Assembly (NCBI GenBank): GCA_902779945.1
Contig: CACZDN010000026.1
Coordinates: 1 to 45,726, forward strand
DNA from: Oscillospiraceae bacterium
Lineage (GTDB): Bacteria > Bacillota > Clostridia > Oscillospirales > Oscillospiraceae
Direction: 5' to 3'
Length of the DNA stretch: 45,726 nucleotides
The notes under the pieces were generated by a model, which was not told the origin of the DNA, ran no database searches, and saw only the letters and a program-made list of their open reading frames with translations. Shown here piece after piece: positions 37,250-44,925 of the stretch. The translations under genes were made by a program, and so were the position numbers. The stretch's first letter is position 1. Every line of letters begins with the position of its first letter.

Positions 37250-38389
37250 ATGAAAAAAATCCGGATCATCGCCCTGCATCTCGCCTTCGGCGGGATAGAG
37301 AAGGCGATCTGCAGCATGGCAAACCTCTTTGCCGAACGCTATGAGGTGGAGATTCTGAGCGTCTATCACATGCCGGATTCCCCCGCCTTCCCTCTGGATG
37401 AGCGCGTGAAGGTCCGCTGGCTCCTGGACGATATCCCGAACCGGGAGGAATGGAGGGCGGCGCTCAGAGGGCACGACCTCGGCGGCATCGCGCGGGAGGG
37501 CCTTCGTGCCGCGCGCATCCTGCGGGACAAAAAGCGCGCCGTGATCGAGGCTGTTGAGAGCGCCAGGGACGGCGTGCTCATCACAACAAGGCCGGAGGAC
37601 AACGTGCTGCTCTCCCGATACGGAGCGAAAAACGTCCTCAAAATCGCGCAGCTCCACCGGGACCACGGCTTTGAGCCCGGTCTCGTCAGGGACTTCCGGC
37701 GGGACTACGGCAATATTGACGTCTTCGCGCTGCTGACGCCCGGCCTTGCCGACGAGGTGCGGGACATGCTGCACGGGTACAACGAACACACAAAGGTCGC
37801 GTATATCCCGAACTTTCTCGAGCATTACCCCGAAAACCCGGACCGGTACCCGCGGGAGAAGACGGTCCTCGCCGTCGGCAGGCTGAACGAGGTCAAGCGC
37901 TTTGACCTGCTGATCCGGCTTTTCCACTGTGTCCGTCCGCAGTTTCCCGACTGGACGCTCCGTATCGTGGGTGAGGGGGAGGAGCGCCAAAAGCTCGAGG
38001 AGACGATCCGGGAACTGGGCGCGGAAGATTATGTTAACTTAACCGGCAAAAAGGACGCCGCCGGGGTAGAGGAGGAGATGCTGCGCGCCTCCGTCTTTGC
38101 CATGACCTCCCGGTCGGAGGGCTTTCCCTTTGTCCTGCTGGAGGCGCAGAGCTGCGGGCTGCCGGTCGTGGCGTTCGATGTGCGCGTCGGCCCGGGCTTT
38201 GTGGTGCGCGATGGCGTCAACGGCTTCCTTGCGCCGGATATGGTCTATGAGAGCTTCTGCGAAAAGCTCGCAGAGCTCATGCGGGACGACATTCTGCGCC
38301 GCCGCATGGGCGAGGCCGCGATACGGCGGGCGGCGGAATTTTCGCGGGAGCGCGTGGCGGATATCTGGTACTCGGTGATAGGAGAATAA
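37250..38389 (+). CDS. Glycosyltransferase family 4
   Basis: This 379-residue GT-B enzyme transfers a sugar from a nucleotide donor onto a growing glycan. The C-terminal donor-binding half shows VGRLNEVKRFDLLI, LRIVGEGEE and SRSEGFPFVLLEAQSCGLPVV, the GT4 E-x7-E region. The N-terminus has LHLAFGGIEKAICSMANLF, the usual acceptor-side glycine loop. I chose the ATG at 37250, with GGAAAGGGGAG upstream; an upstream extension would run into the inverted repeats. It is the first gene of the polysaccharide cluster, 4 nt from the next. Confidence 0.92.
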   Translation: MKKIRIIALHLAFGGIEKAICSMANLFAERYEVEILSVYHMPDSPAFPLDERVKVRWLLDDIPNREEWRAALRGHDLGGIAREGLRAARILRDKKRAVIEAVESARDGVLITTRPEDNVLLSRYGAKNVLKIAQLHRDHGFEPGLVRDFRRDYGNIDVFALLTPGLADEVRDMLHGYNEHTKVAYIPNFLEHYPENPDRYPREKTVLAVGRLNEVKRFDLLIRLFHCVRPQFPDWTLRIVGEGEERQKLEETIRELGAEDYVNLTGKKDAAGVEEEMLRASVFAMTSRSEGFPFVLLEAQSCGLPVVAFDVRVGPGFVVRDGVNGFLAPDMVYESFCEKLAELMRDDILRRRMGEAAIRRAAEFSRERVADIWYSVIGE

Positions 38390-38393
38390 GTCT

Positions 38394-39854
38394 ATGAAAC
38401 AAACCGGCTCTTTTTCGGAGCTTTTCAAAAAGCACTGGATCACGGCGCTCATCGCGCTGCAGCCGGTGCTCGACATCCTGGCCTACTGGACGCAGAGCCC
38501 GGAGGGGACGGCGGCCGGTATGCTGCGCCTTGCGGTCATGCTGATCCTGCCGCTGCATCTGCTCTGCACGCTCAGGGAGAAGAGGCGCTTCGTCCTGTCC
38601 ATGGCGGCCATCGGGCTCGTGGGGCTTCTGCACGTGCTGAACTGCTGCCGCGTGGGCTATATCGACCTGCGCTTTGATCTGGTCTATCTCGCGCGGACGA
38701 TGCAGATGCCGGTCCTCGCGATCTGCTTCGGGTATTATATCAGGGACGAGGGACAGAAGGAGGCCGCCATGCGGGGGCTGCGGTACGCGGGCTATATCCT
38801 GTTCGCGTCGCTGCTTCTCGCCATCGTCACCGGCACGGCCACCGACACCTACGGCCCCGGCCTCGGCGTGAGCGGCTGGGTCATCGGCGAAAACCGCTGC
38901 GCCAACAGCGTCATCGTGGTGACGCTGGCGCTGGCGCTTTTATACTTCGCGGTAAAATCGGAAAACCGGATCGCAAACTTTGCCGTCCCGCCGCTCATCG
39001 CCTTCGCCCTCATCCTCAACGGCACCAAGGCCTGCTACTACTCCCTGTTCGCGGCCTTTGCGGGCTTTGCGCTCTATCTCGTGATCGACAGGCTGATCCA
39101 CGGCGGAAAGCTCCGCGTGCGCATCATCGCGGTGCTGCTCGCGACGGCGGTGATCTCCGCCGCGGTCTATCCCATCACGCCCCGCTGCAAGATCGAGATC
39201 ACCCAGCAGGCGAGCTCCGCCAGACAGCAGGGCGAGCTGGAGCGCATCATAAGCGAGCTGGGCTACGACCTCAACGCCATGACGCTGGAGGAAAAGCTGG
39301 CAGACCCCGTGCTCGTCCAGGTCTTCGGCGACTATTACTACGATCTCATCTGGGCCATCATCCCGGACATGTTCGCCCGCTTTGAGTACCCGGAAATCTG
39401 CGCCAAGTACAGGTTCAACACCGACGCAAACCAGCTCATCAACGTGCGCCGCATGAAGGCGAACTACGCCTCCCTGATCTGGGACGAGAAGGACCCCCTG
39501 ACCCATCTGCTGGGCTACGAGCCGTCCGAAATGTGGTACGGCGCGAAGACCGATCTGGAAAACGACTGGCCCGCAATGTACTTTTACTACGGCTATCTCG
39601 GCTTCGGCGCCTATGCGCTCTTCCTGCTGTATTACGTGTGGATCATCCTCAGGCGCCTGATCCGGGACTTCAAGGGGACCGTCACGCTGGAAAACTTCTT
39701 CCTGCTGCTGCTCTTCTTCCTGCATGTGGGCCTGGCCCAGTTCTCCGGTTCCGTGATCCGCCGGCCGAACGTCTCGGTCTACATGTCCCTGGTGCTCGCG
39801 CTGATCTGCTTTAAGACCGCCGTGATGCCCGCCGCAGAGGAGAGGGCGAGATGA
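38394..39854 (+). CDS. O-antigen ligase/polymerase-like membrane protein
   Basis: This 486-residue protein has about ten hydrophobic segments and a long extracytoplasmic stretch at roughly residues 265-390. The pattern (helices, short GTATDTYGPG loop, NSVIVVTLALALLYF, large loop, helices) fits the O-antigen ligase/Wzy polymerase group, which is recognised by topology more than by motifs. It probably polymerises or ligates the glycan built by the flanking transferases. The stop overlaps the next start (ATGA at 39851-39854). Confidence 0.75.
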   Translation: MKQTGSFSELFKKHWITALIALQPVLDILAYWTQSPEGTAAGMLRLAVMLILPLHLLCTLREKRRFVLSMAAIGLVGLLHVLNCCRVGYIDLRFDLVYLARTMQMPVLAICFGYYIRDEGQKEAAMRGLRYAGYILFASLLLAIVTGTATDTYGPGLGVSGWVIGENRCANSVIVVTLALALLYFAVKSENRIANFAVPPLIAFALILNGTKACYYSLFAAFAGFALYLVIDRLIHGGKLRVRIIAVLLATAVISAAVYPITPRCKIEITQQASSARQQGELERIISELGYDLNAMTLEEKLADPVLVQVFGDYYYDLIWAIIPDMFARFEYPEICAKYRFNTDANQLINVRRMKANYASLIWDEKDPLTHLLGYEPSEMWYGAKTDLENDWPAMYFYYGYLGFGAYALFLLYYVWIILRRLIRDFKGTVTLENFFLLLLFFLHVGLAQFSGSVIRRPNVSVYMSLVLALICFKTAVMPAAEERAR

Positions 39855-40789
39855 AGCTGAGCGTCATCATCCCGGTCTACAACGTGGAAAAGTATCTCGC
39901 CGCGTGCGTCGACTCGCTGCTCGGCCAGACGATGGACGATCTGGAGCTCCTGCTGGTGGACGACGGCTCGACCGACGCCTCCGGTGAGCTTGCGGAGCGC
40001 TATGCCGCCGCGCACCCGGAAAAGATACGCTGCCTGCACGTCGACAACGGCGGCCAGGGCCGGGCGCGCAATTTCGCCCTGCCGCTGGCAAAGGGCGAGT
40101 ACCTGGGCTTCGTCGACAGCGACGACTGGGTCGCGCCGGACATGTACGAAAAGCTTTGCCGTCTCGCGGACAGGACGGGCGCGGATATCGCGGTCTGCGA
40201 CTTTCTCGAGCGCTATGACGACGGCAGCGGCAGCGTGGTCCCCGGCGCGTTTCAGGACCACCCGCTGAGCTTTGCCGGCTCCTGCTGCAACAAGGTGTTC
40301 CGCGCCTCGCTCGTCAAAGATCTCCGCTTCCCGGAGGGGCTGTGGTACGAGGACTTCTATTACTCGGCGGTCGCGCTGATCCGCTCGCAGCGCACCGAAT
40401 ACCTGCGCGAGCCGCTGTACATCTACCGCCGCGGTCAGCCCTCGACCATGCACAACGACAACGCGGCGAAAAATCTCGATATGCTGAAAATCATGGACGA
40501 GCTGGAAAAGGAGCTGGACGCCCGCGGCCGCAGAGAGGATTTCGCGTTTTTGCTCCTCAACCATGTGCTGCTGGATACGATCAGCAGGCTTGCAAACCAG
40601 AGGGACCCGGAGCGAAAACGGGTCATCAGAGCCTTCCGGGAGTATGTGCGCGGGAAGATCCCGTCTCTCCGAAGCTGCGGGAGCTTCCGCGCGGAGAGCA
40701 GAAACCGGCGCATCATCATGAGCCTCAACTACCGCGGCCTGGAGGAGCTGGGCCAGTTCATCCTGCGAGTGAAAAACCGAATCGCATAG
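39851..40789 (+). CDS. Glycosyltransferase family 2 (A-type, C-terminus at a repeat)
   Basis: This 312-residue GT-A enzyme starts MKLSVIIPVYNVEKYLAACVD, with VDDGSTDASG and the metal-binding DXD in FVDSDDW near residue 95. It uses a nucleotide sugar to extend a polysaccharide. It overlaps the ligase-like gene by 4 nt. Its TAG stop falls exactly where the MITE-like repeat begins (AGGCAATACCGC), so the end of the protein may have been reset by the repeat. It is similar in style to the minus-strand GT2 at 41047. Confidence 0.92.
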   Translation: MKLSVIIPVYNVEKYLAACVDSLLGQTMDDLELLLVDDGSTDASGELAERYAAAHPEKIRCLHVDNGGQGRARNFALPLAKGEYLGFVDSDDWVAPDMYEKLCRLADRTGADIAVCDFLERYDDGSGSVVPGAFQDHPLSFAGSCCNKVFRASLVKDLRFPEGLWYEDFYYSAVALIRSQRTEYLREPLYIYRRGQPSTMHNDNAAKNLDMLKIMDELEKELDARGRREDFAFLLLNHVLLDTISRLANQRDPERKRVIRAFREYVRGKIPSLRSCGSFRAESRNRRIIMSLNYRGLEELGQFILRVKNRIA

Positions 40790-40882
40790 GCAATACCGCA
40801 TAATTCGGCAAGAGCAGATCCTGAGAAAATTTGGGTTCTGATAAAGGCACTTTTTCGCAGATGTACTTTGTGTACCTCAAGA
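40788..40882 (-). repeat. MITE-like TTAAGGC repeat, copy 3 (truncated)
   Basis: In the inverse orientation to copies 1 and 2, it runs AGGCAATACCGCATAATTC, then GGCAAGAGCAGATCCTGAG, the 30-bp block of copy 1 and CAGATGTACTTTGTGTACCT, then loses homology. The left end of the element is missing. Its first bases form the stop codon of the preceding gene. Confidence 0.8.
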
Positions 40883-40949
40883 AACTCCGGGAAAGCCGTC
40901 CCGGAAAAATGACACCCCCGGAAAACGTCGTTCTGTAAAAAAATCATTC

Positions 40950-41010
40950 TGAGCGCAGCGAAGGATCTTTCTTTCCGGGTTGCAGAAACCTCAAAAGAAA
41001 GATCCTTCGT
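40950..41010. repeat. GCGAAGGATCTTTC hairpin repeat
   Basis: A perfect 16-bp inverted repeat, CGAAGGATCTTTCTTT at 40959-40974 and its complement at 40994-41009. The same motif is nested in the element at 31221-31367. It lies between convergent glycosyltransferase genes. Confidence 0.75.
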
Positions 41011-41046
41011 CGCATTACAGAGGAGACGGAAGCCCCGCCTGTTCTG

Positions 41047-42045
41047 TCACTGATACCGCCCGCCCTTGTTCTTGCGGGCGTCGTTGAGGCGCATGATGAG
41101 ATGCACGCTGCGGCGCATCCGGTGCATCAGAAGAAAGCTCAGCAGGCGGTGCTTGATCGGCAGGGCGCGGATGTACGGATTTTCCCGCCAGCGCGGGAAG
41201 GCGGAGACGAACCAGCGCAGCAGCTCTTCCTGCACGCCGCTCCCGGGATCGGCGCCGTTGACCCGCACCGAGCTTGTCAGAAACGCGTTGTAATGCGCCA
41301 TGGCGCAGAGCTGGGGCTCATAGCGCGTATACAGGCCCGCCTGCCGGTACCAGGATAAAAGCTCCTCCGCCGCGTCGATGATCTCCAGATTGCGCGCGGC
41401 GTTCGCGCTGTTGGTGATGGAGCCGGGGCGGACCAGATAGCGGTACCAGGCCCGCGGGATGTACCGGATCGTCCCCGCGAGGGGGTAGAGCTTCGGGACG
41501 GTGCGCAGGTCCTCAAACCAGACGCGGCCCGGAAAGCGGACGCCGCTGTCCGTAAAGAGGCTGCGCCGGAACAGCTTGTTGCAGGCGGAGGGGAGCTGCG
41601 ACAAAAGCTCCGGGTATCCGTCGAGCGTGAAGTCGCCGTCCCTGCCGCAGCCCCGCATGATCCCGACGGTCCCGCCCTCGGGGTTCACCTGACGAAGATC
41701 GAAGACCGCGATGTCAAAGCCGCCGTCGAGCGCGTCCAGAATCTCGGCCAGCGCGCCCTTTTCGAGACTGTCGTCGCTGTCAAGAAACAACAGATACTCC
41801 CCGCGGGCGTGCTCGAGTCCGACGTTGCGCGCCGCGCCGAGGCCGCCGTTTTCCGTCGTGATGAGGCGGACAAGGGAGGGGTACCGGCGCGCGTATTCCC
41901 CGGCGATCACGCCGGAGTCGTCCGTCGAGCCGTCGTTCACCAGGATGAGCTCATAGTCCCCGCGGCTGTCGTCCAGCGCGGACTCCACACAGGCTGCGAG
42001 ATAGTCCCGCGTGTTGTAGACCGGGATGACGATACTCAGCTTCAT
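41047..42045 (-). CDS. Glycosyltransferase family 2
   Basis: This 332-residue GT-A enzyme has an N-terminus MKLSIVIPVYNTRDYLAACVE nearly the same as its neighbour at 39851, LVNDGSTDDSG and a DXD-type LFLDSDDSLEKG near residue 90. It is likely to act on the same glycan. I chose the ATG at 42045, preceded by an AGGTG ribosome binding site; the open frame continues 59 codons further but crosses its own promoter. It is transcribed opposite to the rest of the cluster, toward the repeats at 40788-41010. Confidence 0.9.
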   Translation of the reverse strand: MKLSIVIPVYNTRDYLAACVESALDDSRGDYELILVNDGSTDDSGVIAGEYARRYPSLVRLITTENGGLGAARNVGLEHARGEYLLFLDSDDSLEKGALAEILDALDGGFDIAVFDLRQVNPEGGTVGIMRGCGRDGDFTLDGYPELLSQLPSACNKLFRRSLFTDSGVRFPGRVWFEDLRTVPKLYPLAGTIRYIPRAWYRYLVRPGSITNSANAARNLEIIDAAEELLSWYRQAGLYTRYEPQLCAMAHYNAFLTSSVRVNGADPGSGVQEELLRWFVSAFPRWRENPYIRALPIKHRLLSFLLMHRMRRSVHLIMRLNDARKNKGGRYQ

Positions 42046-42069
42046 GCAAAAACACCTCGTTTCGCCTCC

Positions 42070-42099
42070 ATGATAGCACAGCCGGCCGCCGCAATGCAA
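42070..42099 (-). promoter_or_regulatory. Promoter of the minus-strand GT2 gene
   Basis: On the minus strand TTGCAT (42094-42099), 18 bp, TATCAT (42070-42075). It matches the rplS promoter over CCCTTGCATTGCGGCGG and CTGTGCTAT. Confidence 0.65.
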
Positions 42100-42118
42100 G
42101 GGCGCCGCCACGTTGGTA

Positions 42119-42148
42119 TCACAAAAATGCTTTCGGGCATTTTTGTGA
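42119..42148. terminator. CACAAAAATGC hairpin upstream of lepB
   Basis: TCACAAAAATGC (42119-42130) pairs perfectly with 42137-42148 around a TTTCGG loop. A related hairpin lies at 45635-45673. It has no separate T run beyond the arm and may act as a terminator or insulator. Confidence 0.45.
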
Positions 42149-42177
42149 AACGCCCGTGAGGGCACCGCAGAAAACAG

Positions 42178-42206
42178 TTGCCGCGGCGGAAGAATTGTTG
42201 TATAAT
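42178..42206 (+). promoter_or_regulatory. Sigma-A promoter of lepB operon
   Basis: TTGCCG (42178-42183), 17 bp, TATAAT (42201-42206). The predicted start of RNA is about 25 nt upstream of the chosen ATG, which rules out the earlier start near 42227. Confidence 0.75.
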
Positions 42207-42238
42207 ATCTCTCCGAAACCAAAGGAGTGAGGATAGCT

Positions 42239-42814
42239 ATGGCAGAAGACAGGAAAAAACAGACGGCGGACGGGATTCCCGATCCCTACGCCGCATCCAA
42301 AGAGCTCTATGACTGGATCTTGAATCTTTTGAAGGCGCTGATCTATTCGGTGCTGCTGTTCGCATTCGTCGTACACGGGATCGACGTATCGGGCTCCTCC
42401 ATGGTGCCGACGCTGCACAACGGCGAGAAGATGCTGGTCTCCGGCCTGTTCTACAAGCCGAAGGCCGGGGACATCGTCGTCTTCCAGAAGGACGAGTACG
42501 ACCCCAACCGCTCTCTCGTCAAGCGCGTCATCGCAACCGAGGGACAGGAGATCAACATGGACTTTGCAAACGGCATCGTCTACATCGACGGCGAGGCCAT
42601 CTCGGAGCCGTATATCAACGACCTGACCTACAACAAGCTGGACTTCATCGGCCCCAAGACGGTGCCGGAGGGCTGCGTCTTCGTGATGGGCGACAACCGC
42701 AACGCCTCCATCGACAGCCGCAAGAAGGAGATCGGGATGCTGGATACGCGCATGATCCTCGGCAAGGTCTACTATGTGATCTATCCCCTGTCCGCCCTCA
42801 GAGTGGCAAAATGA
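42239..42814 (+). CDS. lepB: Signal peptidase I
   Basis: This 191-residue membrane-anchored enzyme cleaves signal peptides of exported proteins. One transmembrane helix (about residues 27-46) precedes the catalytic motif SGSSMVPT, with Ser54 as nucleophile. The general base Lys95 is in LVKRVIA, and GDNRNASIDSR lies near the end. The first ATG at 42227 is too close to the transcription start, so I use 42239 with GAGG six bases upstream. The stop overlaps the rbgA start by 4 nt. Confidence 0.96.
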   Translation: MAEDRKKQTADGIPDPYAASKELYDWILNLLKALIYSVLLFAFVVHGIDVSGSSMVPTLHNGEKMLVSGLFYKPKAGDIVVFQKDEYDPNRSLVKRVIATEGQEINMDFANGIVYIDGEAISEPYINDLTYNKLDFIGPKTVPEGCVFVMGDNRNASIDSRKKEIGMLDTRMILGKVYYVIYPLSALRVAK

Positions 42815-43704
42815 CCGGCGGCGCGGAAAAAATGAACATTCAGTGGTTCCCCGGTCACATGACCAGGGCCCAGCGGATGATCGAAGAAAATCTCAGGCTC
42901 GTCGACGCGGTGTGCGAGATCCTGGACGCCCGCATCCCCGCATCCAGCCGCAACCCGGATATCGACCGCCTCGCAAACGGCAGGCCGCGCCTTGTGATCT
43001 TTAACCGCTGCGACCTTGCCGACCCCGAGGCGACCAGACGCTGGCGGCGCTGGTATCAGGAGCGCGGCATCGCCGTCCTTGAGACGGACGCGCGCAGCGG
43101 CCGGGGCGTCGGCGGCTTCGTCCCCGCGGTGCGGGAGCTGCTGCGCGACAAGCTGGAGGGCTACGCCGCCAGGGGGCAGAGCGGGCGGGCGCTGCGCGTG
43201 ATGATCCTCGGTATCCCGAACGTCGGCAAGTCGACCCTCATCAACAAGGTCGCGGGCCGCAGGGCCGCCGTCGCGGGGGACAAGCCCGGCGTCACCCGGG
43301 GCAGACAGTGGATCAGCATCGACGCCGGGCTGGACCTGCTGGACACCCCCGGCATCCTCTGGCCGAAGTTCGACAGCCAGGAGGTCGGGGAGCTGCTGGC
43401 CATCACAAACGCCATCAAGGCGGACGTGCTGGACCGGGAGACCCTGGGGGCAAACTTCATGCTGCGCCTGCGGGAGAACTACCCCGACGCGCTGCGCGAG
43501 CGGTATAAAATCGAGCCCGACCCGGAATGCAGCGGGTTCGAGCTTCTGGAGCAGGCGGCAAAAAAGCGCGGCTTTCTGCTCGCGCGCGGCGAGTACGACA
43601 CGGAACGCATGGCCAACACCCTCCTGAGAGAGTACCACGAGGGGAAGCTGGGGAGACTGACGCTGGAGATGCCGGATGACAGAGCTGTGGACACTGGAAA
43701 ATGA
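42811..43704 (+). CDS. rbgA: Ribosome biogenesis GTPase
   Basis: This 297-residue circularly permuted GTPase (YlqF/RbgA) assembles the 50S subunit. The G motifs are in permuted order: G4 as NRCD near residue 68, G1 GIPNVGKST near 134 and G3 DTPG near 177. The N-terminal IQWFPGHMTRA motif is the family hallmark. The ATG at 42811 overlaps the lepB stop (ATGA); an in-frame ATG at 42832 that starts MNIQWFPGHM is the more usual protein start and cannot be excluded. It overlaps rnhB by 29 nt. Confidence 0.95.
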   Translation: MTGGAEKMNIQWFPGHMTRAQRMIEENLRLVDAVCEILDARIPASSRNPDIDRLANGRPRLVIFNRCDLADPEATRRWRRWYQERGIAVLETDARSGRGVGGFVPAVRELLRDKLEGYAARGQSGRALRVMILGIPNVGKSTLINKVAGRRAAVAGDKPGVTRGRQWISIDAGLDLLDTPGILWPKFDSQEVGELLAITNAIKADVLDRETLGANFMLRLRENYPDALRERYKIEPDPECSGFELLEQAAKKRGFLLARGEYDTERMANTLLREYHEGKLGRLTLEMPDDRAVDTGK

Positions 43705-44278
43705 GATATACGGCGAGGGCTGGACCCTCCTGTGCGGCGTGGATGAGGCCGGCAGGGGACCGCTCGCCGGACCTGTCTGCGCGGCGGCTGTGATCCTGCC
43801 GCGCGGTCTTGTGATCGAGGGGCTGGACGACTCCAAAAAGCTCACGGAGAAAAGGCGCGAGGCCCTGTTCGACCCCATCTGCGGACAGGCGATCGCGTAC
43901 GGGATCGCATTCGCGTCGGTCGAGGAGATCGAGACGCTGAACATCCTGAACGCCACCTACCTCGCCATGAACCGCGCCATCGAAAAGCTTGGCGTCACGC
44001 CGCAGCTCGCCCTCATCGACGGCAACCGCAGCGCCGGGATACGCTTCCCGAACCGCTGCGTCGTCAAGGGGGACGCAAAGTGCGCCGACATCGCGGCGGC
44101 CTCGGTGCTGGCCAAGGTGACGCGGGACAGATATATGCTCGAGATGGCGGAGCGTTACCCCGCCTATCACTTCGAGCAGCACAAGGGCTACGGGACAAAG
44201 CTCCACTACGACGCCCTGCGCGAGCACGGCCCGTCCCCGATCCACAGGATGAGCTTTCTGAAAAAGCTGTACGGATGA
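43676..44278 (+). CDS. rnhB: Ribonuclease HII
   Basis: This 200-residue enzyme cuts the RNA strand in RNA-DNA hybrids and misinserted ribonucleotides. The catalytic GVDEAGRGPLAGPV lies at residues 21-34 (Asp23, Glu24). DSKKL and KGDAKCADIAAASVLAKVTRD follow, and HKGYGTKLHYDAL is near the end. GGAG lies seven bases before the ATG. It overlaps both neighbours: rbgA by 29 nt and yraN by 4 nt. Confidence 0.97.
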   Translation: MTELWTLENEIYGEGWTLLCGVDEAGRGPLAGPVCAAAVILPRGLVIEGLDDSKKLTEKRREALFDPICGQAIAYGIAFASVEEIETLNILNATYLAMNRAIEKLGVTPQLALIDGNRSAGIRFPNRCVVKGDAKCADIAAASVLAKVTRDRYMLEMAERYPAYHFEQHKGYGTKLHYDALREHGPSPIHRMSFLKKLYG

Positions 44279-44649
44279 ACGACAAAAACGAACGCGGCGC
44301 CTGGGGAGAGGACCGCGCCGTCCTCTATCTGCGCCTGCACGGCTACCGCATCCTCGAGCGCAACTTCCGCTGCCGCCAGGGGGAGATCGACGTCATCGCC
44401 CGCAGGGGAGAGACCGTCGCCTTTGTCGAGGTGAAGCTGCGCAAAAACGCGGAGCACGGGGAGGCGCGGGAATTTGTGACCGCTTCGAAGCAGCGGCGCA
44501 TCGTGAGCACGGCCGAGTACTGGCTTGCAAAAAACAACTGCGAGCTCCAGCCCCGCTTTGATGTGATCGAGATCTACGCGCCCGACGGTACGCGCACCCT
44601 GCGCCCCGCGATCCGCCACCTGCAGAATGCGTTCGGCGATTATTTCTGA
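44275..44649 (+). CDS. yraN: UPF0102/YraN family putative endonuclease
   Basis: This 124-residue protein has a predicted restriction-endonuclease-like fold (family PF02021). Visible family landmarks are RGAWGEDRAVLYL, YRILERNFRCRQGEIDVIA and the likely catalytic D...EVK in GETVAFVEVKLRKN. Its role is unknown, though it follows rnhB in many bacteria. The ATG at 44275 is in an ATGA overlap with the rnhB stop. Confidence 0.93.
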   Translation: MNDKNERGAWGEDRAVLYLRLHGYRILERNFRCRQGEIDVIARRGETVAFVEVKLRKNAEHGEAREFVTASKQRRIVSTAEYWLAKNNCELQPRFDVIEIYAPDGTRTLRPAIRHLQNAFGDYF

Positions 44650-44655
44650 TATGTA

Positions 44656-44675
44656 CGCCCGCAGAAAAGCGGGCG
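44656..44675. repeat. Small hairpin between yraN and the DUF1540 gene
   Basis: CGCCCGC and GCGGGCG flank AGAAAA. No T run follows on either strand, so it is only a candidate terminator for these convergent genes. Confidence 0.35.
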
Positions 44676-44679
44676 CCGT

Positions 44680-44856
44680 TCAGCAGCTGCCGCGCGGGCA
44701 GAAGGTGGAACAGTAGGTCTCGCTCTTGGAATTGGCGTTCTCGTTCTGGACGCTGATGTGCTCTGCGCTGCAGCGGCAGTCCACGGTGTTGTACTTGCAT
44801 GCGATCACGTCGCAGCCGACGCCCGGATTGGCGCTGTGGTTTTTCTTGTCGTTCAT
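44680..44856 (-). CDS. DUF1540 small cysteine-rich protein
   Basis: A complete 58-codon gene on the minus strand. The product reads MNDKKNHSANPGVGCDVIAC at the start, then KYNTVDCRCSAEHISV and TYCSTFCPRGSC at the end. Seven cysteines (15, 20, 27, 29, 49, 53, 58) fit the DUF1540 pattern, which is probably a small metal- or disulfide-stabilised fold. GGAGG lies seven bases before the ATG. It is divergent from the metallophosphoesterase. A GTATA/AATACTG pair 17 bp apart upstream faintly resembles a forespore sigma-G promoter. Confidence 0.8.
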   Translation of the reverse strand: MNDKKNHSANPGVGCDVIACKYNTVDCRCSAEHISVQNENANSKSETYCSTFCPRGSC

Positions 44857-44887
44857 GGGATTGCCTCCATTCGTTTTTGTACAACCA

Positions 44888-44916
44888 CAGTATTTGCGGC
44901 TTTGCTTTTTTTATAC
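44888..44916 (-). promoter_or_regulatory. Possible sigma-G-like promoter of the DUF1540 gene
   Basis: On the minus strand GTATA (44912-44916), 17 bp, AATACTG (44888-44894). The -10 box matches the Bacillus sigma-G consensus at about five of seven positions. This is a weak call. Confidence 0.3.
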
Positions 44917-44925
44917 GGAGGGATT

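Noticed and set aside
37084-37344. Small open frame of 86 codons upstream of the GT4 gene
   Set aside because: It spans the inverted repeats and overlaps the GT4 start in another frame; no ribosome binding site or family likeness.
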